The notes under the pieces: model-generated
Told to the model about the DNA's origin: nothing
Seen by the model: the letters and a program-made list of their open reading frames with translations, nothing else
Database searches by the model: none
Origin: Glaciibacter superstes DSM 21135
Lineage (GTDB): Bacteria > Actinomycetota > Actinomycetes > Actinomycetales > Microbacteriaceae
NCBI RefSeq assembly: GCF_000421145.1
Contig: NZ_ATWH01000009.1
Span: 1-64,000 of the forward strand
DNA length: 64,000 nucleotides
Reading direction: 5' to 3'
Position numbers and translations under genes: made by a program
Part shown: in pieces, positions 17,828-26,937 of the stretch
How the letters are laid out: every line of letters starts with the position of its first letter
Numbering within the stretch: position 1 is the first letter of the stretch

Positions 17828-18550
17828 ACGGCAGTCCCCTTTGTTAGCAATGGTTCGTCAAGTGACGGTTCGGCAATGTCGACAACGGATACCTCGGCGA
17901 CCGTGGCCCCGGTGGCCAGCGCCATGATCGATTCCTCGGTGGCGTCTTTCGTCTCGATGATCGACACCAGGTGTCCCTCGCTCATGACGGCGATGCGGTC
18001 GGTGACGGCGAGCAGCTCCGGCAGGTCTGACGACGAGCACAGGATGCCGACGCCCGCGTCGGCGAGGCCGGTGAGCTGTTCGTAGATCTCGGCCTTGGCT
18101 CCCACATCGACGCCGCGCGTCGGCTCATCGAGCACGAGCACAGACGGGTCGATCGACATCCACCTGGCCAGGATTGCCTTCTGCTGGTTGCCACCGGAGA
18201 GCTTGACGATGTCTTGCGCAGACGATGCGGACTTCACCCGCATGCCCGCCGAACGCTCTTCGGCATCCCTCCGCATTGCGGACTTGTTGATGAAACCGAA
18301 CCGCGAGAACTTGTCGAGCGAGAGCACACCGATGTTCTCCCCAACGTTCATGGAGCTGAGCAGACCCTGCGCGCGCCGCTCCCCCGGCACGTAGGCCAGC
18401 CCGCGCTTGATCGACTGGGCCGGTGAACGCTTCTCATAGTTCACTCCCCCGAGTGAAACGGCCCCAGACACTGCGGCATCCGCCCCGAAAATGTTGCGCA
18501 GCAGTTCCACTCGGCCAGAGTCGGGCAGGCCGGCCACTCCGAGAATCGAG
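17824..18550 (-). pseudogene. Truncated sugar ABC transporter ATP-binding protein (RbsA-like, C-terminal half)
   Basis: Only the second ABC domain of an RbsA/XylG-type ATPase remains, about 240 of about 500 residues. ABC signature LSGGNQQK, Walker B VLVLDEPTRGVD and the H-loop-type region are present. The upstream frame ends abruptly around 18550 (ILGVAGLPDSG is the last clear homology). The first ATPase domain, permease and binding protein are absent. The fragment could still be translated from an internal start but would not be a complete transporter ATPase. Confidence 0.8.
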
Positions 18551-18584
18551 GATCAGCACCCGGCAGTTGCAAACTCGCTTGACA

Positions 18585-18615
18585 GTTGAGGAACGACCGA
18601 GCTTGCGAGGCCGTG
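18585..18615 (+). repeat. Dispersed repeat, copy 1 (ACCGAGCTTGCGAGGCCG core)
   Basis: GTTGAGGAACGACCGAGCTT followed by GCGAGGCCGTG resembles 55768-55809, with a shorter version at 23247-23270. It lies at the junction between the rbsA and ptsI remnants. It looks like a REP-type intergenic repeat. Confidence 0.55.
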
Positions 18616-18696
18616 ATCGGCCGACTCGTCAGTGTGTCGCGGGAACGGTCGATCGTGCGTTGGAAACGTACCGGGTGCCGAAGTACCAGCGGGTAG

Positions 18697-19838
18697 TCAC
18701 TCGGTTCGTTCTCTGACGCTTGCCTTGTTGATCACTGACTTCGCTGGGGTCTGACGCGCATGCGTTGCAGCGCTTGTCGCCGCAGCGCGAGCGGATGCTG
18801 CCCCGTCTGCGGCGAGGGCGGCTGCGGCCATGTCTCGCGTTTGGGGAAGGGTATAGAGAGCGATGTTCGCGCGCACATCGGCCAGGGCGGAGGCAGACAT
18901 CGACAGGCTGGTCGCGCCGAGCCCGATGAGGACGGCGGCGAGCAGCGGGTCGGACGCTGCTTCGCCGCAAATGCCCACGGGTTTGCCGAATGCTGCGCCG
19001 GCTGAGCCGACCTCTCCGACGAGTTTCAATACCGCGGGGTGCCACGGGTCCTGAAAGCCGGCGACGGTGCCCAGCATTCGGTCGGCGGCGAGTGTGTACT
19101 GAGTAAGGTCGTTGGTGCCGATGGAGACGAAGTCCGTGTGTGGGAGGACGCGGTCGGCCAGTAGCGCCAGGGACGGGACTTCGACCATGACGCCAGCCGT
19201 CTTCAACCCGAGCTCGTGAGCGAGTCGGACGAAGTATTCGGTCTCCTCAACAGTTGACACCATTGGTGCCATCACCCAGACGTCAGCGTCTGATGCGGCA
19301 GCCGCGTTGGCAAGGGCGGTGAGCTGGTCGCGAAGGATATCTTCGGCGGCGCGGAGGGAGCGCAGACCGAGCAGACCGAGCGCCGGGTTCTCTTCTTCTG
19401 CATCGTTGAGGAAGGCGAGCGGCTTATCTGCACCGGCATCCAACACGCGCACCACGACCTTCTTACACGAGAACTGATTGAGCATGCGGGTGTACTGATC
19501 CTGCTGTTGCGCGATTGTGGGAGCCGTCGTAGAGCCAAGGAACAGAAACTCGGTGCGGAACAGCCCGACACCCTCAGCACCAAGTTCGACCGCCCTGGCG
19601 GCACCATCCGCGTTTCCGAGGTTGACCAGGAGCGGGATGGCGGTTCCGTCAAGGAGGATGCCAGGGCCGATCGGAGCTTGTGCGGCGAAGGCGCATGTTG
19701 CTATGCGGGTGGTGGCATCGCCCATCTGCGCCTCGCTCGGTGTGGTGATGACGATGCTGTTCGCGGCATCGACGATGACCTCTTCACCGTCGGTTAGGCG
19801 TGCAGCATCCGTTGCGCCGACGATCGCGACGATGGATT
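18697..19838 (-). pseudogene. ptsI: PTS enzyme I, C-terminal fragment
   Basis: The reverse strand encodes the PEP-binding domain of phosphotransferase-system enzyme I: GVGLFRTEFLFLG, TGVMVEVPSLALLADRVL-type strands, IGTNDLTQYTLAADR and GICGEAA (active-site Cys). The N-terminal HPr-binding domain and phospho-histidine loop (GGxTSHTAI) are missing. The frame runs without a stop into an out-of-frame recombinase remnant, so the 490-residue open frame is a chimera. It cannot act as enzyme I. It was probably cut when the recombinase element was rearranged around 19840. Confidence 0.85.
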
Positions 19839-20581
19839 TCGTGGATCCGTGGTCGGCATTTGCCTGACCGTGCCGATAGTCGCGCCTCGGCCACCATCCG
19901 TTGGAAGGTGTGGTGGACGTTGCAATACAACAGCCGGGTGCCGGCCAGCGAGAGAAACAAGGCCGGGCACTCACTTGTCGGCTGCCACTGAGCACGGTCG
20001 GAGCGATACTTTTCCAGCGCAGCGATGGTCGTGGGATGCAGCAGCACCTCACGGGTCTTGCCGAATTTGCTGTCGCGGATCCGCAGCAACTGCCGATCCG
20101 GGTCAATGTCGGACACGTCCAGTCGGATGGCCTCGCCGACCCGCATGCCCGTGGTCGCCAACAGCCCAACCACAGTTGCCATTGTTCCCTGCCGTTGCGG
20201 GCAGGACAGGATCGAGGCGGCGTCCATCAACGCCGTAATTTCGGCGGCCGAATACAGATACGGCGTGGCCCGCGGTGGGCTGTAGGGCAGCAGGCCGATC
20301 ACCGGGACTTCAACCGTGGTGTCCGAAATGTTCAGATAGCGGGCGAAGCTGCGAACGACGGAAAGACGGTAGTTGCGCCAACTTCCGTCCGATTTCTCGG
20401 GCAGGGTTGCCCAGGACAACGCCGATGCCATACTCATTCCGGCCGCGTCCGATGCGACGAGATAGTCGACGAACTGGTTCAGCAGCTTCTCAGTGCGCGC
20501 CAGCGTGTATCCGACCGCGCGACGGGTCTGCAGATACTCCGCCAGCGCTAGCCGCAGACCATCACCTGTCTTTGTGTCCAT
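19838..20581 (-). pseudogene. Tyrosine recombinase, 3'-truncated (second gene of a recombinase trio)
   Basis: The N-terminal and central parts of a site-specific recombinase. The SAM-like arm-binding domain is followed by the catalytic start GLLATTGMRVGEAIRLDVSD (first catalytic Arg). The frame reaches CRPRIH, exactly where the second box (H-x-x-R) should follow, and then joins ptsI sequence. The catalytic HxxR, His and Tyr are therefore missing. Its ATG at 20581 overlaps the TGA of the upstream recombinase (TGATG), as in recombinase-in-trio elements. Confidence 0.82.
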
Positions 20582-21783
20582 CACAATGCACCCGGCCAAG
20601 CGCGAGTGATGCCCCGGAGTGCTTCACGGTCGACTTTGGCGTAAATCGCCGTCGTCAGCTGGCGTTGATGGCGAAGAACCAACCCGACCTCCGCCAACGA
20701 CGACCCACCGCGCAACATCTGTGTCGCCGCCGTGTGGCGCAACCGGTGGGCGTGGATCATGCCCAGTCCCGCCCGCCGAGCCGTGCGGGCGACAGCGGAG
20801 CTGAGTCCCGATGAACTCATCGGGTTATGGGGTGCTTTGTGCCCCAGAAACACTGCCGTGTGGTGGTTCCCGATAGGACGGGCGTAGCGCAAATACTCCA
20901 CCAGCGCCTCGCCCACCTCGGTGGGAAGCGGCAGGCGTGCCAGATGGTTCCCCTTGCCGCGCACCACGAATTCTCCGGCGCTCCAGTGCAGATCACTCAG
21001 CTCGAGTCCGGCGACTTCGCCAGCGCGCATGCCAATCCGGCACAACAACAACATGACCGCGTAATCGCGGCGCCCGCCCGCGGTATCCCGATCGCAGCCG
21101 GCCAGCAGAGCCGCCAGGGCGGCGGCGGTCAGATCTTTGGGCAGAGCAGCCTGCGACCAGCCTGCCGCCGACGGAACTGCCGCCGCCGACACAGATAGAG
21201 CAGTGCCATCCAGGTGCAGGAAACCCAGAAACGAGCGCACCGCCGAGACGCACAACTGCGCCGACGATGCCGCCTCACCGGCGCACCTCTCCGCAAGGAA
21301 ACGGTGAACATCGATGGACGTCAAGCCATCAAAACCGACCGCGGCCGTATCCAGCCGCGCGACAACCAACGGGCGTATTCGGCCGATGTAACCGGTGACC
21401 GTCCCCGCAGCCAAGCCCCGCACCCGTGTCAGATATTCGCCGAAGCGGTCCAGGAGAAGTTGCGAGGCAGTGGGCACCGTCCTCAAGGTGACGACGACCC
21501 CGCGCGTGGCCAATACCCGACACAAAGGCCTCGCGGCTTTCATCGTCCGATAGTTCACATACCCCGCCGCCCGGCGAGTGTTGAAGTACTTCTCCAGCAC
21601 AACGTCCGTCAGATCCTCGACGGCGTGATGCTCACCCTCCATCCACCGGCTTAGATGAGCGACGAACGCCATGTGCTGACCAGCCGAAGAGGATGTGTAA
21701 CCGACTCGCGCTAATTCTTCCGCAACCGCCGGAGCGTAATCCTCCAACGGTCCCACGATCAACGATCTGAGAACCTTGAGCAT
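20581..21783 (-). CDS. Tyrosine-type site-specific recombinase (RitA-like)
   Basis: An intact 400-residue integrase. Catalytic residues can be seen: Arg in CRIGMRAGEVAGLEL, HRLRHTAATQML (H-x-x-R), LRHQRQLTTAIYAKVD (His and nucleophile Tyr). It would cut and rejoin DNA at specific sites. Together with the coupled, truncated second recombinase it looks like the first gene of a recombinase-in-trio (RIT) element. The third gene is missing. A palindrome (TCTCATT-TG-AATGAGA, 21794-21809) lies just before the start, and inverted repeats follow at 21834-21917. Confidence 0.85.
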   Translation of the reverse strand: MLKVLRSLIVGPLEDYAPAVAEELARVGYTSSSAGQHMAFVAHLSRWMEGEHHAVEDLTDVVLEKYFNTRRAAGYVNYRTMKAARPLCRVLATRGVVVTLRTVPTASQLLLDRFGEYLTRVRGLAAGTVTGYIGRIRPLVVARLDTAAVGFDGLTSIDVHRFLAERCAGEAASSAQLCVSAVRSFLGFLHLDGTALSVSAAAVPSAAGWSQAALPKDLTAAALAALLAGCDRDTAGGRRDYAVMLLLCRIGMRAGEVAGLELSDLHWSAGEFVVRGKGNHLARLPLPTEVGEALVEYLRYARPIGNHHTAVFLGHKAPHNPMSSSGLSSAVARTARRAGLGMIHAHRLRHTAATQMLRGGSSLAEVGLVLRHQRQLTTAIYAKVDREALRGITRAWPGAL

Positions 21784-21833
21784 CTTGCTTTCCTCTCATT
21801 TGAATGAGAATCAAGCGTCCCCCTGTGGGTCAG

Positions 21834-21917
21834 ATTATGCCGACATCAATTCCACGAAACCCGCATGGAATAAGGGCACCACCGGCGACATCGGCATAAT
21901 CCGGACATCGGCATAAT
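21834..21917. repeat. Inverted and direct repeats at the recombinase-element end
   Basis: ATTATGCCGA at 21834-21843 is the exact reverse complement of TCGGCATAAT, which occurs twice (21891-21900 and 21908-21917, each within GACATCGGCATAAT). The array separates the recombinase gene from the truncated IS256 transposase. It probably marks the element terminus and its recombination sites. Confidence 0.6.
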
Positions 21918-22682
21918 GCACCCGGCAGCGCTGCCAGGACGCCCCTGGAAGACGGTGCTGATGGCCTTCTTCAGCCCGGTGTGGGCATCGGTGATGACCA
22001 GCTTCACCCCGCCGAGCCCGCGGGTCTTCAGCGACCGGAGGAATCCGGTCCAGAAGGCTTCGTTCTCGCTGTCTCCGACGTCGAAGCCGAGGACTTCGCG
22101 GCGCCCGTCGGCGGCCACCCCGACGGCGACGACGACCGCCTGAGAGACCACTCGGTGGTTCACCCGCGCCTTGCAGTAGGTGGCGTCGAGGAACACGTAG
22201 GGGAAGTCCATCGCGGCCAAGTCCCGGTCGCGGAAGGCACCGACCTCGGTGTCCAGATCGGCGCAGATCCTCGACACCTCGGACTTGGATATCCCCGACT
22301 CGGCACCGAGCGCCTTGACCAGGTCATCGACCTTCCGGGTCGACACCCCGTGCAGGTAGGCCTCCATCACGACGGCGAACAGGGCTTGGTCGACCCGGCG
22401 GCGGCGCTCCAACAGCGCCGGGAAGAACGACCCCTGGCGCAGTTTCGGGATCTTCAAATTGAGATCCCCGGCCGTTGTCGTCAAAGTCCTCGGGCGGGTC
22501 CCGTTGCGGTGCGTCGTCCGATCGCCGGACCTCTCGAAGGGTCCGGCGCCGATGAACGCGGTCGCTTCCGCGTCGATCAGCTCCTGATAGAGCGACTCGG
22601 TCGCGACCCGAATCCGGTCGCTGACATCGGTGAGTTTGAGTTGGCCGAGCAGATCAAGCAGGGCAGACTGGTCAAGAGCCAT
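21918..22682 (-). pseudogene. IS256-family transposase, 3'-truncated
   Basis: N-terminal 255 or so residues of an IS256/MuDR-type transposase: HRNGTRPRTLTTTAGDLNL, the first catalytic Asp in YVFLDATYCKARVN, and VKLVITDAHTGLKKA (second Asp). Homology ends around 21918, where the recombinase-element repeats begin, so the C-terminal catalytic Glu is absent. The start at 22682 is intact. The upstream terminal repeat is still visible at 22777-22806. The element was cut by insertion or recombination of the adjacent recombinase element. Confidence 0.87.
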
Positions 22683-22776
22683 CGTGTGTATGTGTCTTTC
22701 TGTGAGTACTTTGAACGGTTCTCACTGACCATCGCACGATGGCTCACCACGTCGACGATCCGACGCTCCGACTACC

Positions 22777-22806
22777 GAGATTTACACCACTCCACGGGAC
22801 GTGACC
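22777..22806 (-). repeat. Remaining terminal end of the IS256-type element
   Basis: On the minus strand this stretch starts GGTCACGTCCCGTGGAGTGG and continues into TGTAAATCTC, which resembles IS256-family ends in actinobacteria. It lies about 95 bases before the transposase start and abuts the broken Abi gene. The matching right end is missing. Confidence 0.6.
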
Positions 22807-22816
22807 ATTCGGTGCC

Positions 22817-23188
22817 ATGCTCCGAATGATGGTTGATTTCAGGAATACCTGCGCCCACGGTTCGCGTCTCTTCAACCGGGCCTTCAAGCGAGCACTATCG
22901 ATCAAGAAGCACGAGACAAACGGCGACCTGCTCGGTCATCTCTTGGAGCCCGGCTTCACAGCAGCGCCCAAGCCGAATCAGCGGCTGTACATCTACGCGG
23001 CCGCGCTGGCATTTATGCTCCGCTCGCACTCCGCAGGCTCTACCTGGCATCTGACTTTCAAGACCCAGATCAGGAAATTCGATCTTACACTTCTTGCTTC
23101 AGACGGAACCCAACTCATTGCGCCCAACGTCAGCATGGGATTCCCCTCGGGTTGGGAAGAACTGGCTCTCTGGAAATCAACGCCGTAG
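22817..23188 (+). pseudogene. Abi_2-type (AbiD/F) abortive-infection protein, C-terminal fragment
   Basis: A 123-residue remainder of an Abi-family phage-resistance protein. The hallmark VDFRNTCAHGSRLFN carries the HEPN-type R-x4-H motif thought to form an RNase site. The protein should be about 300 residues. Everything upstream was replaced by the IS256 end at 22806. ATG 22817 is only the first Met after the junction. Probably inactive. Confidence 0.72.
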
Positions 23189-23246
23189 AGTGTTTGTGCC
23201 TCTGCGGCAACACACGCTGCCCGCTCCCTCAATTCCGCAACTTTTC

Positions 23247-23270
23247 GCTGCTTGCGAGGCCGTGTCTCGA
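23247..23270 (+). repeat. Dispersed repeat, short copy
   Basis: GCTGCTTGCGAGGCCGTGTC followed by TCGA shares CTTGCGAGGCCG and TCTCGA with the copy at 55768-55809. It lies in the 185-base gap after the Abi remnant, where no gene was seen. Confidence 0.45.
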
Positions 23271-23373
23271 AGCCGGCTTTAAGAGCAACCCCGGTTCCGC
23301 AACACCGCGGTCACTGAGGCGGTTGACTGTTGCTCGGGTTCAATCTGGGTTCAGTCAGGTCTGACAGGTGCGG

Positions 23374-23688
23374 TCAGGCTTCCCCGAGACTCCGGAGAAT
23401 CCGCTCCACCGCGTCGAGGCGTGCACTGAACTCGGCCGTGGCGATCTTGTCCGCATCCAGGTGCGCACGGCGTGCCGGCGAGGGCCAACCGTTCGCGTGA
23501 CCGTACTTCTGCATGGTGGTCGCTGACAGGCCGGTGGACTCGTGCACTTCCCGAACTGAACCGCCAGCTTCGAGTGCCTGCGTGACGGCGAGCTCGAACA
23601 CTGCCTGCGCTTCCTTCACCAACGCTTGGGCACGCAACAACCGGTCGAGGTCACCTGGTGGGATGATCCCTCTCGGCTGCGGCGTCAT
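23374..23688 (-). CDS. Small hypothetical protein with a helix-turn-helix-like centre
   Basis: 104 residues, family not recognised. The middle (VREVHESTGLSATTMQKYG) resembles a helix-turn-helix and the C-terminal third looks like an amphipathic helix (FSARLDAVERILRSLGEA). ATG 23688 follows a GTGAGG ribosome site. It may be a small DNA-binding or phage-derived protein. It lies downstream of and in the same orientation as the 23735 gene. Confidence 0.6.
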   Translation of the reverse strand: MTPQPRGIIPPGDLDRLLRAQALVKEAQAVFELAVTQALEAGGSVREVHESTGLSATTMQKYGHANGWPSPARRAHLDADKIATAEFSARLDAVERILRSLGEA

Positions 23689-23734
23689 GCCCTCACGTTA
23701 GCGAAAGGATGTGTGACAGCGGATGGTACGGAAC

Positions 23735-24001
23735 CTAGGCCGGCACCCACTCGCCGCGCACGAAGCCGTGGTGCCCGCAAGTCCTGCACAGGAGCGACGG
23801 GGAGAGCGCCAGCGGTTCTCGTGATTCGACCGTCCATGAGTAGTCGGCGGCGTGCGTTGGCACCCAGCCCTCACATGGCTTTCCTGTGTCGGATCGCGGG
23901 TGCGTGTAGGCGAGCCCGCGCAATTCGCCGTCCCACTCCCGCAACTCGCCGGTGACCCCGTGACCGAAGTCGACGGCCGTCGCGGTGAATTCGCCTTGCA
24001 T
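23735..24001 (-). CDS. Small hypothetical protein with a C-terminal Cys-x-x-Cys (DUF6527-like)
   Basis: 88 residues from ATG 24001, chosen because GAGGAAATC directly precedes it. The longer frame to 24193 crosses the divergent SGNH gene and is unlikely. The C-terminus, SPSLLCRTCGHHGFVRGEW, resembles the metal-binding end of DUF6527-type small proteins found in phages and mobile DNA. No function can be assigned. Confidence 0.6.
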   Translation of the reverse strand: MQGEFTATAVDFGHGVTGELREWDGELRGLAYTHPRSDTGKPCEGWVPTHAADYSWTVESREPLALSPSLLCRTCGHHGFVRGEWVPA

Positions 24002-24078
24002 GATTTCCTCTCGGGAAGCGTGACAGTTGATGGCACAACCTGAGTTGCTTTGTGGCGTTCCCCGCATAGGGTGGCCGG

Positions 24079-24765
24079 GTGAAGAAAAAACGGGCTGTCT
24101 GGGGTGCTGTGAGCGTTCTCGCCATTGCAGTCGCCGCGGGTGGACTCGTGGCCGTCCAGACTGCCCGAGTGGATGCGGGAAGGGCTCAAGCATGCGCCCG
24201 TGTCACTGCGGACCGCTCCGAGATGGGTGAAGTGGTCACCGCTTCCGAGGGAACTCCAACGGTCGCCATCGTTGGCGACTCCTATGCAGCGGGGGATCTT
24301 CTTGCGGATCGTTCCGACGCGTGGTCATACCGGCTTGGAAAATCGCAAGGGTGGCGCACCGACCTTGTCGCGATGGGCGGCACCGGTTTCGTGAACGGCG
24401 GCTACTGCGGTGATGACCAGATCGCAGAGCGCGTCGGGCCAGCGATGGCCGGTGGAGCGTCAACCCTGATCATCCAGGCTGGCATCAACGACGCGGGCAA
24501 GCCTGCCGCCGACATTCGCGAGGCGCTCCGCGAAGTCCTGTCCGACACACAATCCGTTGAGCGGGTCGTCCTGATCGGTCCCGCAGGCTCCATCCAGCGG
24601 CCAGGGTCGGACGCCGTTGACGAGATCATGCGTGCCGCTGCCGCGGCTGCCGACCGTGAGTATATTTCGACTATCGATTGGCAGCTCGAGTTCGGCCCCG
24701 ACCAGTTGCATATGACCCCGGCAGGCCACGCGGACTATGCGACGCGCGTCGCCGAGCAGTTGTAG
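24079..24765 (+). CDS. Exported SGNH/GDSL hydrolase
   Basis: A 228-residue hydrolase. An N-terminal signal or anchor segment (AVSVLAIAVAAGGLVAV) is followed by the SGNH blocks: block I VAIVGDSYAAG (Ser), Gly in VAMGGTGF, block III IIQAGINDA (Asn) and block V DQLHMTPAGH (Asp, His). Esterases of this type often deacetylate or acetylate wall polymers. The acyltransferase gene follows 70 bases later on the same strand, so the pair may act on one extracellular glycan. GTG start at 24079. Confidence 0.85.
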   Translation: MKKKRAVWGAVSVLAIAVAAGGLVAVQTARVDAGRAQACARVTADRSEMGEVVTASEGTPTVAIVGDSYAAGDLLADRSDAWSYRLGKSQGWRTDLVAMGGTGFVNGGYCGDDQIAERVGPAMAGGASTLIIQAGINDAGKPAADIREALREVLSDTQSVERVVLIGPAGSIQRPGSDAVDEIMRAAAAAADREYISTIDWQLEFGPDQLHMTPAGHADYATRVAEQL

Positions 24766-24834
24766 GCCCCGCCGCACCGTTGATTAGTGGCGTGCCGCAG
24801 GCGTCTGTTAGCTTTCAGAGGACAACGGGGGATC

Positions 24835-26880
24835 ATGACTACGGCCACGCGAAAAACACAAGCAGCTACGCGCGCGCGCCCGCTCACTCGGAAGCTCAGC
24901 TTTCGATCCGACCTCCAGGGCCTGCGCGCGATCGCCGTCGGTCTGGTTCTGCTCTACCACTCCGGCGTCAGCGTGCTATCAGGCGGATACGTTGGAGTCG
25001 ACGCGTTCTTCGTGATCTCCGGCTTCCTCATCACCACCCACCTGCTCGAGTCCCTCGCGCGTGATTCCCGGATCAACTTCGGTGAGTTCTATGCGAAGCG
25101 CGCCCGGCGCATCCTGCCTGCGTCCTTGTTCGTTGCTGCGGCGACCATCGTTGCAGCTCTGATCTGGGTGCCGCCGCTGCAGATGCGGGCGGTGGTGCGC
25201 GATGCAATCGCAACCGCATTCTACGTGCCGAATATGCTGTTCGCGTCGAACGGAACTGACTACCTCGCCGAGACAACACCGTCGGTCTTCCAGCACTACT
25301 GGTCCCTCGGCGTCGAGGAGCAGTTCTACATCTTCTGGCCACTGCTGATCTGGCTCGGCTACCTCCTGGTGCGCCGCTCCGAACGTCGACTCCAGTGGGT
25401 CGTTGCCACGATGGTCGTGGCGTCGTTCGTCCTCTGCCTCATCCTCACGCAGGTATTGCAACCGTGGGCGTTCTTCTCACTGCCCACGCGGGCGTGGGAA
25501 CTCGGAGTCGGCGGACTGGTCGCGTTCCTCCTCCGCGCAGCACCGGCGTGGCTCAAAGCCCCGTGGACGCCCGCACTCGCATGGGCGGGCGTCGCTGGCC
25601 TGCTCGGAAGCGCCGTGCTGTTCTCGTCCGGCACCCTCTTCCCCGGATTCAACGCATTATTCCCAGTTCTCGCGACGGCGGTGATCATCATCGGCGGACA
25701 CCAACGGCCAAACGCTGCCCTAACGCGCATCCTCAGCGTTCGCCCCATGCAATCGCTCGGGGCGATCTCGTACTCGCTGTACCTCGTCCACTGGCCCCTC
25801 CTGATCATTCCTCAGGCCGCCGCCGGAGAATCCCGCCCTTTGCCCCTGTGGCTGACGCTTGCGCTCGGCGCGGTCAGCATTCCTGTCGCCTACCTTCTGC
25901 ACCGGTTCGTGGAGAAACCATTCCTCCGGATGCCGGTCCTCACGCGGGCTCGCCCTCGCAGGTCCCTGGTCGCTGCACTGATTGGCTCCGCCGTTGTGAT
26001 TGCCCTGGCGGCAGGTGCGCTGGTGATCAGCAACCGTCTCCCTCTGAACTCTGGGCAATCTGTCCCGCCAGTAGCGCTGGCCACCATGCCACCAGGGACC
26101 GGTCACGTACCCTCAAACGTTGAACCATCCCTGCGAGCAGCATCGGGCAGCGTCTCGGTCCTGTACGACAACGGGTGCCACCGCGACAGCGCATCAGTCG
26201 ACGCCTCAGGTTGCCAGTTCGGCGAAAACCCTAACGCGCCCCTTGTGTTCCTCTTCGGCGACTCTCATGCCGAGCAATGGTTCGCCGCCCTCCAGCCGCT
26301 CGCAGACGCTGGACAGATCCGCCTCGACACGAACACGAAAAGTTCCTGCCCGTCAGTTTCCCTGACACGCGAGATCCACGGTGTGAACTACGCCGCTTGC
26401 TCGCAATGGCGGCAGGCCGTAATCGACCGGATCGCAATCAGCGAACCATCGACAGTGATACTCGCCAACTACGGCAAGCCAGACGTCGACGCCGCAGCGT
26501 TCCAACGCGAATGGGGAACCGGCCTCATCGACACTATCGAAGCCATGCCCTCTGGCACCCGAGCCGTGATCCTCGCGGACACCCCTGACATGGGTGAAAG
26601 CATCCCGGTCTGCTTGTCGTCGAGACTTGATCAGGCGGACCTGTGCAGCGCCGACCCGTCAACCGTGCTTCACCCCGCTTCACGGGATGCAGAACGCGCA
26701 GCGTCTACGGCTACCGGCGCCACCCATGTCGACCTCACCCGGTACCTCTGCAACGACGCTTCCTGCCCCGCAGTGATCGGCAATCTCCTCGTATACCGCG
26801 ACTCGCACCACTTGACGGTTGAGTTCAGCAGAGCGCTGTCGGCGGCGATTGCGCAGGCGCTCGACCTCGGTAGCAAATAG
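24835..26880 (+). CDS. Acyltransferase-3/SGNH fusion membrane protein (OafA-like)
   Basis: 681 residues. The N-terminal acyltransferase-3 domain has about ten membrane segments. It carries the family motifs FRSDLQGLRAIAVGLVLLYH (catalytic-type His) and SLGVEEQFYIFWP. From about residue 440 an extracytoplasmic SGNH domain follows (FLFGDSHAEQWFAAL, RDSHHLTVEFS). Such proteins move acetyl groups across the membrane onto O-antigen, teichoic acid or peptidoglycan. ATG 24835 after GGGGGATC is preferred over 24787. It ends at a strong bidirectional terminator. Confidence 0.9.
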   Translation: MTTATRKTQAATRARPLTRKLSFRSDLQGLRAIAVGLVLLYHSGVSVLSGGYVGVDAFFVISGFLITTHLLESLARDSRINFGEFYAKRARRILPASLFVAAATIVAALIWVPPLQMRAVVRDAIATAFYVPNMLFASNGTDYLAETTPSVFQHYWSLGVEEQFYIFWPLLIWLGYLLVRRSERRLQWVVATMVVASFVLCLILTQVLQPWAFFSLPTRAWELGVGGLVAFLLRAAPAWLKAPWTPALAWAGVAGLLGSAVLFSSGTLFPGFNALFPVLATAVIIIGGHQRPNAALTRILSVRPMQSLGAISYSLYLVHWPLLIIPQAAAGESRPLPLWLTLALGAVSIPVAYLLHRFVEKPFLRMPVLTRARPRRSLVAALIGSAVVIALAAGALVISNRLPLNSGQSVPPVALATMPPGTGHVPSNVEPSLRAASGSVSVLYDNGCHRDSASVDASGCQFGENPNAPLVFLFGDSHAEQWFAALQPLADAGQIRLDTNTKSSCPSVSLTREIHGVNYAACSQWRQAVIDRIAISEPSTVILANYGKPDVDAAAFQREWGTGLIDTIEAMPSGTRAVILADTPDMGESIPVCLSSRLDQADLCSADPSTVLHPASRDAERAASTATGATHVDLTRYLCNDASCPAVIGNLLVYRDSHHLTVEFSRALSAAIAQALDLGSK

Positions 26881-26887
26881 AGAAGCA

Positions 26888-26920
26888 GCCCCTCACCAAC
26901 GACAAGCGTTGGTGAGGGGC
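26888..26920. terminator. Bidirectional hairpin terminator
   Basis: GCCCCTCACCAACG at 26888-26901 pairs perfectly with CGTTGGTGAGGGGC at 26907-26920 across the 5-base loop ACAAG. It lies between convergent genes and is followed by a T-containing stretch, so it can stop transcription from both sides. Confidence 0.85.
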
Positions 26921-26937
26921 GATCTTCTTGTGGCGAG

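Noticed and set aside
18423..18716. 97-codon plus-strand frame across the rbsA/ptsI junction
   Set aside because: It spans two gene remnants and a dispersed repeat. No family features were seen.
23698..24193. Two long overlapping minus-strand frames reaching into the SGNH gene
   Set aside because: Only the part from ATG 24001 has a ribosome site. The extensions overlap the divergent gene and its signal peptide.
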